From an uncultured Schaedlerella sp. (lineage in GTDB: Bacteria; Bacillota; Clostridia; Lachnospirales; Lachnospiraceae): a DNA stretch of 64,000 nucleotides. Made by a program: the position numbers and the translations under genes. The DNA lies in assembly GCA_934435195.1 (NCBI GenBank), contig CAKSAJ010000011.1:1-64000 (forward strand). The letters run 5' to 3'. Positions within the stretch are counted from its first letter, which is position 1. Each line of letters opens with the position of its first letter. Below, one piece after another: positions 41,296-50,090 of this stretch. The notes under the pieces were generated by a model, which saw only the letters and a program-made list of their open reading frames with translations, was not told the origin of the DNA and ran no database searches.

Positions 41296-41784
41296 ATGAA
41301 TGCAATAGCAGCAGTAGATGCGAATTGGGCAATAGGAAATAAAAACAGACTTTTAACAAGTATTCCGGCGGATATGAAGTTTTTCAGAGAGAAGACGATG
41401 GGACATGTTGTTGTGATGGGAAGAAAAACTTTGGAAAGCTTTCCAAACGGACTGCCTCTTAAGAACAGAGTTAATATCGTGTTGACAGCAAACCGTTCTT
41501 ATAAGGTGAAAGATGCGATTATCGTGCATACAAAAGAAGAATTGTTGGAAGAATTAAAAAAATATGATTCAAATGAGCTGTATGTAATCGGAGGGGGAAG
41601 CATTTATGAGATGCTGATCCCATATTGTGATACAGCGTATATCACAAAGATCGATCATGCATATGCAGCAGATACGTATTTCCCAAATCTGGATCAGATG
41701 GATGAATGGGAGATGACGGAGGTCAGTGAGGAGCAGACTTGTTTTGATTTGGAATATGTATTCGCAAAATATGAACGAAAATAA
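41296..41784 (+). CDS. dfrA: Dihydrofolate reductase
   Basis: A 162-residue enzyme regenerating tetrahydrofolate from the dihydrofolate made by thymidylate synthase. AIAAVDANWAIGNKNRLL is the N-terminal substrate loop with the family Trp, the acidic catalytic residue is in IPADMKFF, VVMGRKTLESFP is the NADPH-binding segment and YVIGGGSIYEMLIPYCDTAYIT completes the fold. AGGAGG precedes the ATG. Its end overlaps the zinc-binding lipoprotein gene by 14 bp. Confidence 0.95.
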   Translation: MNAIAAVDANWAIGNKNRLLTSIPADMKFFREKTMGHVVVMGRKTLESFPNGLPLKNRVNIVLTANRSYKVKDAIIVHTKEELLEELKKYDSNELYVIGGGSIYEMLIPYCDTAYITKIDHAYAADTYFPNLDQMDEWEMTEVSEEQTCFDLEYVFAKYERK

Positions 41785-42862
41785 TCAAAAAAGAAATAAA
41801 AAGAATAAAAAATATTTTATATTCAGAGGTGTTAGTATACTCTGTACAATCGTATTTCTGGTCAGTGGATTATGTGGCTGCACAGCAGGTGGCAATGGAG
41901 AAGAAAATCTTCCAAAAGACCAGAAGAAGCTTCAAGTCGTGACAACTATTTTCCCACAGTACGATTTTGTACGGCAGATAGCGGGAGATAATGTGTCACT
42001 TACCATGCTTTTGAAACCAGGAGAGGAGACACATTCTTACGAACCGACTCCACAGGATATCATTGCGATTCAGAATGCAGACTTGTTTATTTATGTCGGC
42101 GGAGAGAATGACGAGTGGGTGGAAGATATTTTGGAATCACCGGAGATGGAAGATGTAAAAAGGCTTCGTTTAGTAGATTGTGTTGGAAATATTCTTGCAG
42201 AAGAGCATGTGGAAGGAATGAAGGAAGAGCGTGGGCATTCCCATGAAGATGAGGAAGAAGAGAGCCACGATGAAGAGGAACATTTTCTTCATTCTGCAGA
42301 AGAAACGGAAGAAGAGCATAATGAGCATGTACACACAATGGATGAGCATGTCTGGACATCACCGGGCAATGCAATTGACATCGTAGAGCATATCACAGAG
42401 GAATTATGTTCTTTGGATCCAGAGCATGGACAGACATACAAAGATAATGCAGAAGCATATGAGGCACAGTTGAAAGAACTGGACACAGAGTTTCGAGATG
42501 TAGTGGAAAATGCGAAGAATCATACACTTTTGTTTGGAGACCGTTTTCCGTTTCGATATTTTGCGGCAGAGTATGGACTGGATTATTATGCGGCATTTTC
42601 TGGCTGTGCATCAGATACAGAACCGAGTGCGGCAACAATGGCATTTCTGATTAATAAGGTGAAAGAAGAACAGATCCCGGTCGTGCTGAAGATGGAGCTT
42701 AGTAATGATAATATTGCAAATGCGATTGCAGAGGCGTGTGATGTGCCGGTGAAGGTGTTTTACAGCAGTCATAATATTAGTGCTAAGCAGTTTGAAGCGG
42801 GAGTAACTTATTTGGATTTAATGAAAGAAAATGTAGAAACGTTAAAGGAGGCTTTGAGATAA
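41771..42862 (+). CDS. znuA: Zinc ABC transporter substrate-binding lipoprotein
   Basis: A 363-residue cluster A-I solute-binding protein. A basic N-terminus and hydrophobic helix end in a lipobox-like GLCGC with the acylated Cys likely at residue 37. The mature part starts with VVTTIFPQYDFVRQIAGD. A His/Asp/Glu-rich loop (residues about 155-200, HSHEDEEEESHDEEEHF) is the hallmark of zinc-specific rather than manganese-specific members, and candidate metal His residues follow at EHVWTSPGNA. It overlaps dfrA by 14 bp and is followed by the ATPase at TAATG, so it belongs to the thyA operon. Confidence 0.9.
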   Translation: MNENNQKRNKKNKKYFIFRGVSILCTIVFLVSGLCGCTAGGNGEENLPKDQKKLQVVTTIFPQYDFVRQIAGDNVSLTMLLKPGEETHSYEPTPQDIIAIQNADLFIYVGGENDEWVEDILESPEMEDVKRLRLVDCVGNILAEEHVEGMKEERGHSHEDEEEESHDEEEHFLHSAEETEEEHNEHVHTMDEHVWTSPGNAIDIVEHITEELCSLDPEHGQTYKDNAEAYEAQLKELDTEFRDVVENAKNHTLLFGDRFPFRYFAAEYGLDYYAAFSGCASDTEPSAATMAFLINKVKEEQIPVVLKMELSNDNIANAIAEACDVPVKVFYSSHNISAKQFEAGVTYLDLMKENVETLKEALR

Positions 42863-43629
42863 TGGCTTTGATTCAATGTGAAAATATATCAATTGCATAC
42901 GAAGGTCAGACGGTCATTGAGGATTTATCATTTCAGATGAATCAAGGGGATTATCTTTGTATTGTCGGGGAAAATGGTTCCGGCAAGAGTACTTTAGTCA
43001 AGAGCCTTTTAGGGTTAAAGAGTCCGTCGAAAGGGAAAATTATTTTCGGAGATGGATTGCTTCAAAGAGAGATTGGGTACCTTCCACAGCAAAATGATGT
43101 GCAGAAGGATTTCCCGGCAAGTGTGTATGAAGTAGTGTTGTCAGGACGGCTAAATGGACGCGGATTTCATCCGTTTTATAAAGCAGAGGACAAGAAACAG
43201 GCAAAAGAAAATATGCAGCTTTTAGGAATCGATGATCTTGCAAGAAGCTGTTTTCGAGATTTGTCCGGCGGACAGAAGCAGAGAGTTCTGCTCGCAAGAG
43301 CTTTGTGTGCGACAAAGAAGCTTCTTCTTTTGGATGAGCCGGTGACAGGACTTGATCCGATCGTGACAGCAGAGTTTTATCAACTGATCAAAGAGATAAA
43401 TCAGAAGTCAGGAATTGCTGTTGTGATGGTCTCTCACGATATTGAGAGTGCACTTCGGGATGCGACACATATTTTACATTTGCAGGAAAATGCAAGATTT
43501 TTCGGGACGACAGAGGATTATAAGAAGAGTGCTGTCGGCAGACAATATATTAAAAGCGGACAGATTGATGTTCAGGAAGCGGTAGTAGAGGAACGGCTGA
43601 AACGGATGGAAGGGGGAGATAAGTCATGA
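42862..43629 (+). CDS. znuC: Zinc ABC transporter ATP-binding protein
   Basis: A 255-residue ABC ATPase on the cytosolic face of the membrane. Walker A is GENGSGKST, the Q-loop is PQQ, the signature is LSGGQKQR, and Walker B is LLLLDEP with the switch His in VSHD. The start overlaps the lipoprotein stop by one base and its end overlaps the permease by 4 bp (ATGA), indicating a tight operon. Confidence 0.92.
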   Translation: MALIQCENISIAYEGQTVIEDLSFQMNQGDYLCIVGENGSGKSTLVKSLLGLKSPSKGKIIFGDGLLQREIGYLPQQNDVQKDFPASVYEVVLSGRLNGRGFHPFYKAEDKKQAKENMQLLGIDDLARSCFRDLSGGQKQRVLLARALCATKKLLLLDEPVTGLDPIVTAEFYQLIKEINQKSGIAVVMVSHDIESALRDATHILHLQENARFFGTTEDYKKSAVGRQYIKSGQIDVQEAVVEERLKRMEGGDKS

Positions 43630-44444
43630 ATACAATGATTGAGATGCTTTCCTATCCATTTATGGTAAGGGCGTTTACAGTAGGAATTCTGGTCTCTTTA
43701 TGTTCCGCACTTTTGGGTGTGAGCCTGGTATTAAAGCGGTATTCGATGATAGGAGATGGCCTGTCACACGTAGGATTTGGCGCACTGGCAGTTGCAGCAG
43801 CGTTAAATGTGGCACCATTGGCGGTCGCAATTCCGGTCGTTATCATTGCGGCGATACTTCTTCTTAGAGTGAACAGCAGCAGTGTGCTAAAAGGTGATTC
43901 AGCGATCGCACTGATTTCTACCAGTGCACTTGCAATCGGTGTTATGGTAATATCCATGACAACAGGAATGAATACAGATGTTTACAATTACATGTTTGGA
44001 AGTATTCTTGCTATGAGTGCAGAGGATGTCCGCATGAGTGTGGTTTTATCGGTAGTCGTACTATTGTTGTATATATTTTTCTATAATAAAATATTTGCGA
44101 TTACATTTGATGAAACATTTGCAAAAGCAACAGGTGTGAAAGCTGATTTATATAATACATTGATCGCAGTTCTGACTGCTGTGACAATCGTGCTTGGAAT
44201 GAGAATGATGGGAACATTGCTGATTTCCAGTCTGATCATATTTCCGGCACTTACATCTATGCGAGTCTGCAAGACATTTCGAGGAGTGATTGTAAATTCA
44301 GCGATTATTTCTGTTGTGTGCTTCTGCATTGGCATTTCGGTGTCATACTTTTTTGCAACTCCGGCAGGAGCCAGTGTGGTTGTTGTAAATCTGGCATTTC
44401 TTGGTATTTATACAATAATCGGATTTATCAGACAGCGAAAATAA
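43626..44444 (+). CDS. znuB: Zinc ABC transporter permease
   Basis: A 272-residue integral membrane protein of the ABC-3 family with about eight hydrophobic helices. It carries SMIGDGLSHVGFGALAVAAAL (positions 43745-43807), the conserved segment of this family, and MRMMGTLLISSLIIFPAL. It pairs with the ATPase and lipoprotein just upstream. Zinc rather than manganese is inferred from the His-rich binding protein. Confidence 0.92.
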   Translation: MNTMIEMLSYPFMVRAFTVGILVSLCSALLGVSLVLKRYSMIGDGLSHVGFGALAVAAALNVAPLAVAIPVVIIAAILLLRVNSSSVLKGDSAIALISTSALAIGVMVISMTTGMNTDVYNYMFGSILAMSAEDVRMSVVLSVVVLLLYIFFYNKIFAITFDETFAKATGVKADLYNTLIAVLTAVTIVLGMRMMGTLLISSLIIFPALTSMRVCKTFRGVIVNSAIISVVCFCIGISVSYFFATPAGASVVVVNLAFLGIYTIIGFIRQRK

Positions 44445-44484
44445 CGTTTGCAAACAGGACGTTTTTATAAAGGGAGGTTTTTCT

Positions 44485-46203
44485 ATGAAACAGATTTCAG
44501 GTAATAAGTTATTAGTAAAAGCATTGAAAGAAGAAGGGGTAGATACATTATTTGGTTATCCTGGGGCTTGTACGATCGATATCAGTGATGAGCTTTATAA
44601 ACAGGATGATATACGTGTGATCCTGCCTCGACATGAGCAGGCTTTGGTTCATGCTGCCGACGCATATGCCCGTACAACAGGCAAAGTCGGAGTCTGTCTT
44701 GTGACAAGCGGACCGGGAGCGACGAACCTTGTAACAGGTCTTGCAACAGCAAACTATGACAGTGTGCCATTGGTTTGTTTTACAGGTCAGGTTTCAAGAC
44801 ATTTGATCGGAAATGATGCTTTTCAGGAAGTAGATATCGTGGGTATTACAAGAAGTATTACGAAGTATGGTGTTACTGTCCATAAACGTGAGGACCTGGG
44901 ACGTATTATCAAAGAAGCCTTTTATATAGCAAGAACAGGAAAACCGGGTCCGGTACTGATTGACCTTCCGAAAGATGTTATGGCAGAGCTTGGAAGTGCA
45001 GAGTACCCGAAATCTGTAAATATCCGTGGCTACAAACCGACTACGTCTGTTCATATCGGACAGCTGAAACGAGCTTTGAAAATGCTTGGAAAAGCAGAGC
45101 GCCCATTATTTCTTGCAGGTGGCGGAGTGATCATTGCAGATGCGAAAGAGGCATTTAAAGAGGTTGTAGAGAAGACAAACGTACCGGTTGTTACAACTGT
45201 TATGGGACGTGGTGCGATTCCGACGAACCACCCATTGTTTATTGGAAACCTTGGTATGCACGGTGCGTATGCAGCCAATATGGCAGTCAGCGAGTGTGAT
45301 CTGTTATTTTCTATCGGAACGAGATTTAACGACCGTATTACAGGGAAATTACATGAGTTTGCCCCACATGCACAAATTGTCCACATAGATATTGATACAG
45401 CGGCCATTTCGCGAAATATCCATGTTGATGTACCGATTGTTGCAGATGCAAAAGACGCAATTACAAAAATGAATGAATATGTTGTTCCTTGTAAGACGAA
45501 GAAATGGCTGGATGAAATTGACGAATGGCAGCATGTACACCCGTTGACGATGAAAAAGCATGCAGAAATGGGACCGATGGATATTATCGGGGAGATTAAC
45601 AGACAGTTTGATGAGGCGATCATTGTAACGGATGTAGGTCAGCATCAGATGTTTGCGGCACAGTTTACAGAGATTACAGAGAAGAAGCAGATTATTATGT
45701 CAGGCGGACTTGGAACGATGGGATATGGATTTCCGGGAGCAATCGGAGCAAAACTTGGAAATCCGGATAAGCCGGTCATTATGATCTCAGGTGATGGCGG
45801 TATGCAGATGAACATTCAGGAGTTTGCAACTGCAGTATTGGAAGAACTTCCTGTTATCTTATGTGTATTTAACAATACATATCTTGGAATGGTACGTCAG
45901 TGGCAGAAATTATTCTATGGAAAACGTTATGGAATGACAGATTTGCGAGCAGGTGCTTTGACAAGAAGAACAAATGGAGAAGAAAAGCCGGAGTATACAC
46001 CGGACTTCATTAAGCTGGCAGAGAGTTATGGTGCAAAGGGTATACGTGTTACGAAAACAGATGAAATCGCAGCAGCATTTGAAGAAGCTAAGAAAAATAC
46101 AAAAGTTCCGACATTGATTGAATTTATCATTGATCCGGAAGAAATGGTATTCCCAATGATTAAGCCGGGCGGAACATTGGAAGAAATGATCATAGAGTGT
46201 TAG
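44485..46203 (+). CDS. ilvB: Acetolactate synthase large subunit
   Basis: A 572-residue thiamine-diphosphate enzyme for the first shared step of valine, leucine and isoleucine synthesis. LFGYPGACTIDISDEL and the catalytic Glu in PRHEQALVHAADAYART open the chain, a central FAD-type domain follows, and GDGGMQMNIQEFATAVLEELPVILCVFNN is the ThDP/Mg motif. GGGAGG precedes the ATG. It forms an operon with ilvN 13 bp downstream and may be reached from the zinc operon 40 bp upstream. Confidence 0.94.
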   Translation: MKQISGNKLLVKALKEEGVDTLFGYPGACTIDISDELYKQDDIRVILPRHEQALVHAADAYARTTGKVGVCLVTSGPGATNLVTGLATANYDSVPLVCFTGQVSRHLIGNDAFQEVDIVGITRSITKYGVTVHKREDLGRIIKEAFYIARTGKPGPVLIDLPKDVMAELGSAEYPKSVNIRGYKPTTSVHIGQLKRALKMLGKAERPLFLAGGGVIIADAKEAFKEVVEKTNVPVVTTVMGRGAIPTNHPLFIGNLGMHGAYAANMAVSECDLLFSIGTRFNDRITGKLHEFAPHAQIVHIDIDTAAISRNIHVDVPIVADAKDAITKMNEYVVPCKTKKWLDEIDEWQHVHPLTMKKHAEMGPMDIIGEINRQFDEAIIVTDVGQHQMFAAQFTEITEKKQIIMSGGLGTMGYGFPGAIGAKLGNPDKPVIMISGDGGMQMNIQEFATAVLEELPVILCVFNNTYLGMVRQWQKLFYGKRYGMTDLRAGALTRRTNGEEKPEYTPDFIKLAESYGAKGIRVTKTDEIAAAFEEAKKNTKVPTLIEFIIDPEEMVFPMIKPGGTLEEMIIEC

Positions 46204-46216
46204 GAGGACTGAAAAA

Positions 46217-46726
46217 ATGGAGAATAGTATAAAGAAAAGATGGATTTCATTGTATGTAGAAAATCAGGTAGGTGTTCTTTCGAAAATTTCAGGACTCTTT
46301 TCCGGAAAGGCATATAACCTGGATAGTCTGACAGTAGGAACAACAGAAGATCCTACTGTATCACGAATGACGATCGCAACAGTCAGTGATGATGAAACAT
46401 TTGAACAGATAAAAAAACAACTCAATCGAATGGTAGAAGTAATCAAAGTAATCGACTTTACAGATTTGTTTGTCCGCATGAAAGAGATTTTATATGTAAA
46501 GGTTAAGAAATGCAGCAGAGAAGATAAAGCAGAGCTGTTTCGAATTGCAGAGACATATAAAGCAAAACCGATGGATATCGGAAGAGACAGTCTTTTGATT
46601 GAATTTGTTCAGACTGCAACAAAGAATGATGCAGTTATCAAACTGATGAAGGAAGAGTTCCAGAATATTGAGGTTGTACGTGGCGGAAGTGTTGGAATTG
46701 AGTCAATCAGCATGATGGAAAGATAA
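46217..46726 (+). CDS. ilvN: Acetolactate synthase small (regulatory) subunit
   Basis: A 169-residue regulatory subunit with an N-terminal ACT domain (WISLYVENQVGVLSKISGLFSGKAYNLDSLTVG) and the C-terminal ALS-SS domain from about residue 80. It binds valine and tunes IlvB. AGGAGG precedes the ATG and its start is 13 bp after the ilvB stop. Confidence 0.94.
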   Translation: MENSIKKRWISLYVENQVGVLSKISGLFSGKAYNLDSLTVGTTEDPTVSRMTIATVSDDETFEQIKKQLNRMVEVIKVIDFTDLFVRMKEILYVKVKKCSREDKAELFRIAETYKAKPMDIGRDSLLIEFVQTATKNDAVIKLMKEEFQNIEVVRGGSVGIESISMMER

Positions 46727-46753
46727 AAAATTGTAAAAAAACAGAGTGCACTC

Positions 46754-46782
46754 TTGAATTTTCTTTTTAATCGTATTATAAT
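46754..46782 (+). promoter_or_regulatory. Promoter of ilvE
   Basis: TTGAAT (46754-46759), 17 bp, TATAAT (46777-46782), about 45 bp before the start codon. Confidence 0.7.
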
Positions 46783-46826
46783 CGACTAAAGATAGAAAGC
46801 TTGATATTGGAATGGAGGAACTACAG

Positions 46827-47852
46827 ATGGATAAGAAAAATATTGATTGGGAGAACCTTGGATTTGGATATGTTCAGACAGAGAAGCGTTATGTTTCAAA
46901 CTTCAAAGACGGAAAATGGGATGATGGAGTCCTGACAGAAGATGCGAACATCGTTCTGAATGAATGTGCAGGAGTACTTCAGTATGCACAGACAGTATTT
47001 GAAGGTATGAAAGCATATACAACAGAAGATGGACGAATTGTTGTATTCCGCCCTGATTTGAATGCAAAACGTATGGTTGATTCTGCGAAGAGACTCGAGA
47101 TGCCTCCGTTCCCAGAAGAGAGATTTGTAGATGCGATTGAAAAGGTTGTTAAGGCAAATGCTGAATATGTACCGCCATACGGTTCAGGAGCAACTTTATA
47201 TTTAAGACCTTATATGTTTGGAAGCAATCCGGTTATCGGAGTAAAACCTGCAAATGAGTATCAGTTCCGTATTTTTGCTACACCGGTAGGACCATACTTC
47301 AAAGGTGGAGCAAAACCTGTAACAATCTGTATTTCAGATTTTGACCGTGCTGCACCGCATGGAACAGGACATATCAAGGCCGGATTGAACTATGCTATGA
47401 GCCTGCATGCAATTGTGACAGCTCATGCAAATGGATTTGATGAGAACATGTATCTTGATTCTGCTACAAGAACAAAAGTAGAAGAGACAGGTGGAGCAAA
47501 CTTTATTTTTGTAACAAAAGATAATAAAGTTGTAACTCCTCATTCAAATACAATTCTTCCATCTATTACAAGACGTTCTCTGATGTATATTGCAGAGCAT
47601 TATCTTGGACTTGAAGTAGAAGAAAGAGATGTATATGTAGATGAACTGAAAGATTTCGCAGAGTGTGGTCTGTGTGGAACAGCAGCTGTTATCTCACCGG
47701 TAGGTAAAGTTGTTGACCATGGAAAAGAGATTTGTTTCCCAAGCGGAATGGAGAAGATGGGACCGATCACTCAGAAATTGTATGATACATTGACAGGTAT
47801 CCAGATGGGACGTATCGAAGCTCCGGAAGGATGGCTGAAAGTAATCGAATAA
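46827..47852 (+). CDS. ilvE: Branched-chain amino acid aminotransferase
   Basis: A 341-residue fold-type IV PLP enzyme doing the last transamination to Val, Leu and Ile. VFEGMKAYTTEDGRIVVFRPDLNAKRM and GSGATLYLRPYMFGS are class signatures, the PLP lysine is in GHIKAGLNYAMS, and the cofactor Glu lies in KVEETGGANFIFV. ATG 46827 is preferred because GGAGG lies eight bases upstream; an ATG at 46812 overlaps that site. It follows ilvBN but has its own promoter. Confidence 0.94.
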   Translation: MDKKNIDWENLGFGYVQTEKRYVSNFKDGKWDDGVLTEDANIVLNECAGVLQYAQTVFEGMKAYTTEDGRIVVFRPDLNAKRMVDSAKRLEMPPFPEERFVDAIEKVVKANAEYVPPYGSGATLYLRPYMFGSNPVIGVKPANEYQFRIFATPVGPYFKGGAKPVTICISDFDRAAPHGTGHIKAGLNYAMSLHAIVTAHANGFDENMYLDSATRTKVEETGGANFIFVTKDNKVVTPHSNTILPSITRRSLMYIAEHYLGLEVEERDVYVDELKDFAECGLCGTAAVISPVGKVVDHGKEICFPSGMEKMGPITQKLYDTLTGIQMGRIEAPEGWLKVIE

Positions 47853-47918
47853 TTCGGTTGATTTTTCGGATATAATTTGAAAAACAGAACCTGCAGAGTA
47901 TTTGCAGGGTGGATAAAA

Positions 47919-47961
47919 GAGGGTGCATTCACAAAAAATGTGAATTGCATCTTCTTTTTTT
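47919..47961 (+). terminator. Terminator of ilvE
   Basis: A stem of ATTCACA/TGTGAAT extended by GGTGC/GCATC pairs with one bulged T, followed by CTTTTTTT. Confidence 0.8.
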
Positions 47962-47971
47962 GACAAGGCTG

Positions 47972-48000
47972 TTTACAAGCATTTTACAGAATGATATGAT
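47972..48000 (+). promoter_or_regulatory. Promoter of the secreted-protein gene
   Basis: TTTACA (47972-47977), 17 bp, TATGAT (47995-48000), 38 bp upstream of the start at 48039. Confidence 0.6.
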
Positions 48001-48038
48001 AAAATGAAATGGAATTTTAGAATGGAAGTAAAACAGTA

Positions 48039-49286
48039 ATGAAAAGGTGTATATATACCCTTGCTTTTTTCTGTATGCTTTGTTTTGGGTGGATGTTGAA
48101 TCCCTTGACGGTGCATGCGGAGATTGCATCAGACCGGGCGTTTGATGGAGCAGTGTGGGAGAAGATTATAGAGGATGATATAGAGGCGGCAGGTGGTGTC
48201 GTACAATCTATGTGTGTGACAGATTATTATATCATTATGATGGAGAATGTTGCAGAGGACGGCACGACACCGGATATTATAAAAGCATATTACCGGTATG
48301 ACCACGATGAGAATGGACAGCCTGTTGAACGGTATTCCCTTGCAAAACGTGTGCAGGATATGTGTTGTGAACATTGTAACGGAATGGCATTTAACCCGAA
48401 TACAAGAGAAATCGTGGTTGCATTGTATACAAGCTATAATGCGGAAAACCGAGGCTGTATTTTTTTGCTGGATGCAGATACGTTGGAATTCAAAGGCCGG
48501 CTGAAGATTTCAGATGATTATAATATACTCGGAATCGGTTATGATCAGACGGAGGATTGTTATTATATTCAGACAAATGCAGATGGAGGATATACATTTA
48601 AAAAGCTGGACAGTCAGTTTCAGATCATAGATGATTACGGAACGATGGAAGGCTATTCTAAGGGGACGAATTTTCAGGATCTTTATGTGAGCGGGGATTA
48701 TATTATTAATTTACCATTGACCTTGAACATGGGAATTGGGGATTATATTAATATGTATTCTATCTCCAGAAGAGCGATGGTGTCGGATACACAGATGAAT
48801 TTCAATTTTGAAGGAGTAAGTGCAGATGAACCGGAAAGTATCTGTGAATTAGAACCTGGATTATTTGCGGTAACAGTGACGCAGTCATATGCAGACGGTA
48901 GAAGAACTGTGGCAGTCTATAAGACGATGGTTCCTTATAATTTTCCGGCGGCAGATATACAAAAGAACACAGAGCCGATAAGTGAAGATGTGAGCACACC
49001 GGAAATCGTGTCCAGTGAAAAACAAGAAGATCAGCATGTTATCTCAACTCCTGTAAAGCAAAAGGTGTCAAGCCTTGCGAAGTTAAAGAGCAAGATCAAG
49101 CTGCCATCAGTAAAGCAGGTTTTAAAGGTTGTGTTATTGCTTGTGGTTGCAATTGTTCTGTTCCTTGCATTTTATATGCGGCTTATCGCTATCAGACGAG
49201 AACGTCAGCGCAAGCTTGAAAAGGCAAGGAGAGAGCGAAAAGCGATCAGAGAAAAATACGAGGACGAAGAAAGAAAAATATATTGA
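48039..49286 (+). CDS. Unrecognised exported protein with C-terminal membrane anchor
   Basis: A 415-residue protein. Residues 1-27 are a signal peptide (cleavage likely after VHA). Residues about 30-305 contain repeated strand-turn blocks such as NGMAFNPNTREIVVALY, GCIFLLDADTLEF and ILGIGYDQTEDCYYIQ that resemble beta-propeller blades. A Ser/Thr/Pro/Glu linker (about 310-345) leads to a membrane helix at about 358-380 and a highly charged RRERQRKLEKARRERK tail in the cytosol. The overall topology is extracellular propeller, stalk, single membrane span. I do not recognise a named family. The methyltransferase gene follows 15 bp later, suggesting co-transcription with hslO and possibly nadE. 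Confidence 0.75.
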   Translation: MKRCIYTLAFFCMLCFGWMLNPLTVHAEIASDRAFDGAVWEKIIEDDIEAAGGVVQSMCVTDYYIIMMENVAEDGTTPDIIKAYYRYDHDENGQPVERYSLAKRVQDMCCEHCNGMAFNPNTREIVVALYTSYNAENRGCIFLLDADTLEFKGRLKISDDYNILGIGYDQTEDCYYIQTNADGGYTFKKLDSQFQIIDDYGTMEGYSKGTNFQDLYVSGDYIINLPLTLNMGIGDYINMYSISRRAMVSDTQMNFNFEGVSADEPESICELEPGLFAVTVTQSYADGRRTVAVYKTMVPYNFPAADIQKNTEPISEDVSTPEIVSSEKQEDQHVISTPVKQKVSSLAKLKSKIKLPSVKQVLKVVLLLVVAIVLFLAFYMRLIAIRRERQRKLEKARRERKAIREKYEDEERKIY

Positions 49287-49301
49287 TAAACGAGGTAGAA
49301 G

Positions 49302-50075
49302 ATGGAAGCATATACAAGTTTTGCAGTAGTGTATGATACGTTCATGGATAATGTGCCTTATGAAGAATGGGGAGAATATTTACATGGATTGTTATTGGAA
49401 TATGGGGTTGAAGACGGACTGGTTTTAGATCTTGGATGCGGGACCGGAACAATGACTGAAATTTTAGCTTCAAAGGGTTATGATATGACTGGAGTAGATT
49501 TTTCAGAAGAAATGTTGGATATTGCAATGCAGAAACGCGCGAAGAGTGGACATGATATATTGTATCTGATACAGGATATGCGGGAATTTGAACTGTATGG
49601 AACTGTCAGAGCCATTGTAAGCGTTTGTGATTCTATGAATTATCTTACAGAAGATGGTGATTTGGAGCAGGTGTTCAGACTTGCCAATAATTATCTGGAT
49701 CCGGGCGGATTATTTATTTTTGATATGAATACAGAATATAAATATCGTGAAATGTTGGGGGACCAGACAATCGCAGAAGAACGCGAGAATTGTAGTTTTA
49801 TTTGGGACAACTATTATTATGAGGAAGAAAAGATCAATGAATATCAGTTGTCTTTGTTTGTGGAAGATCCGGTTTTAAGTGAAAAGACGGGACAGGATAT
49901 CTGTAGAAAATTTCAAGAGATGCACTATCAGAGAGCGTACAGTCTTGCAGAAGTAAAGGCAGCATTGGAAGTGGCAGGGATGGAGTTTATTGCGGCTTAC
50001 GACGCATTTACAAGAAATCCGGTGCATCAGAACAGTGAGCGCATGTATATCATTGCGAGAGAACAGGGAAAGTAA
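49302..50075 (+). CDS. Class I SAM-dependent methyltransferase
   Basis: A 257-residue cytosolic enzyme. The N-terminal SFAVVYDTFMDNVPYEEW is a helix typical of this branch, the SAM loop is VLDLGCGTGTMTEILA, motif II is MTGVDFSEEML and VSVCDSMNYL follows. The C-terminal part has beta strands of the YrrT-like group. The substrate is unknown. AGGTAGAAG lies ahead of the ATG. It ends 15 bp before hslO. Confidence 0.85.
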   Translation: MEAYTSFAVVYDTFMDNVPYEEWGEYLHGLLLEYGVEDGLVLDLGCGTGTMTEILASKGYDMTGVDFSEEMLDIAMQKRAKSGHDILYLIQDMREFELYGTVRAIVSVCDSMNYLTEDGDLEQVFRLANNYLDPGGLFIFDMNTEYKYREMLGDQTIAEERENCSFIWDNYYYEEEKINEYQLSLFVEDPVLSEKTGQDICRKFQEMHYQRAYSLAEVKAALEVAGMEFIAAYDAFTRNPVHQNSERMYIIAREQGK

Positions 50076-50090
50076 GAGAGGAGAATAGAT

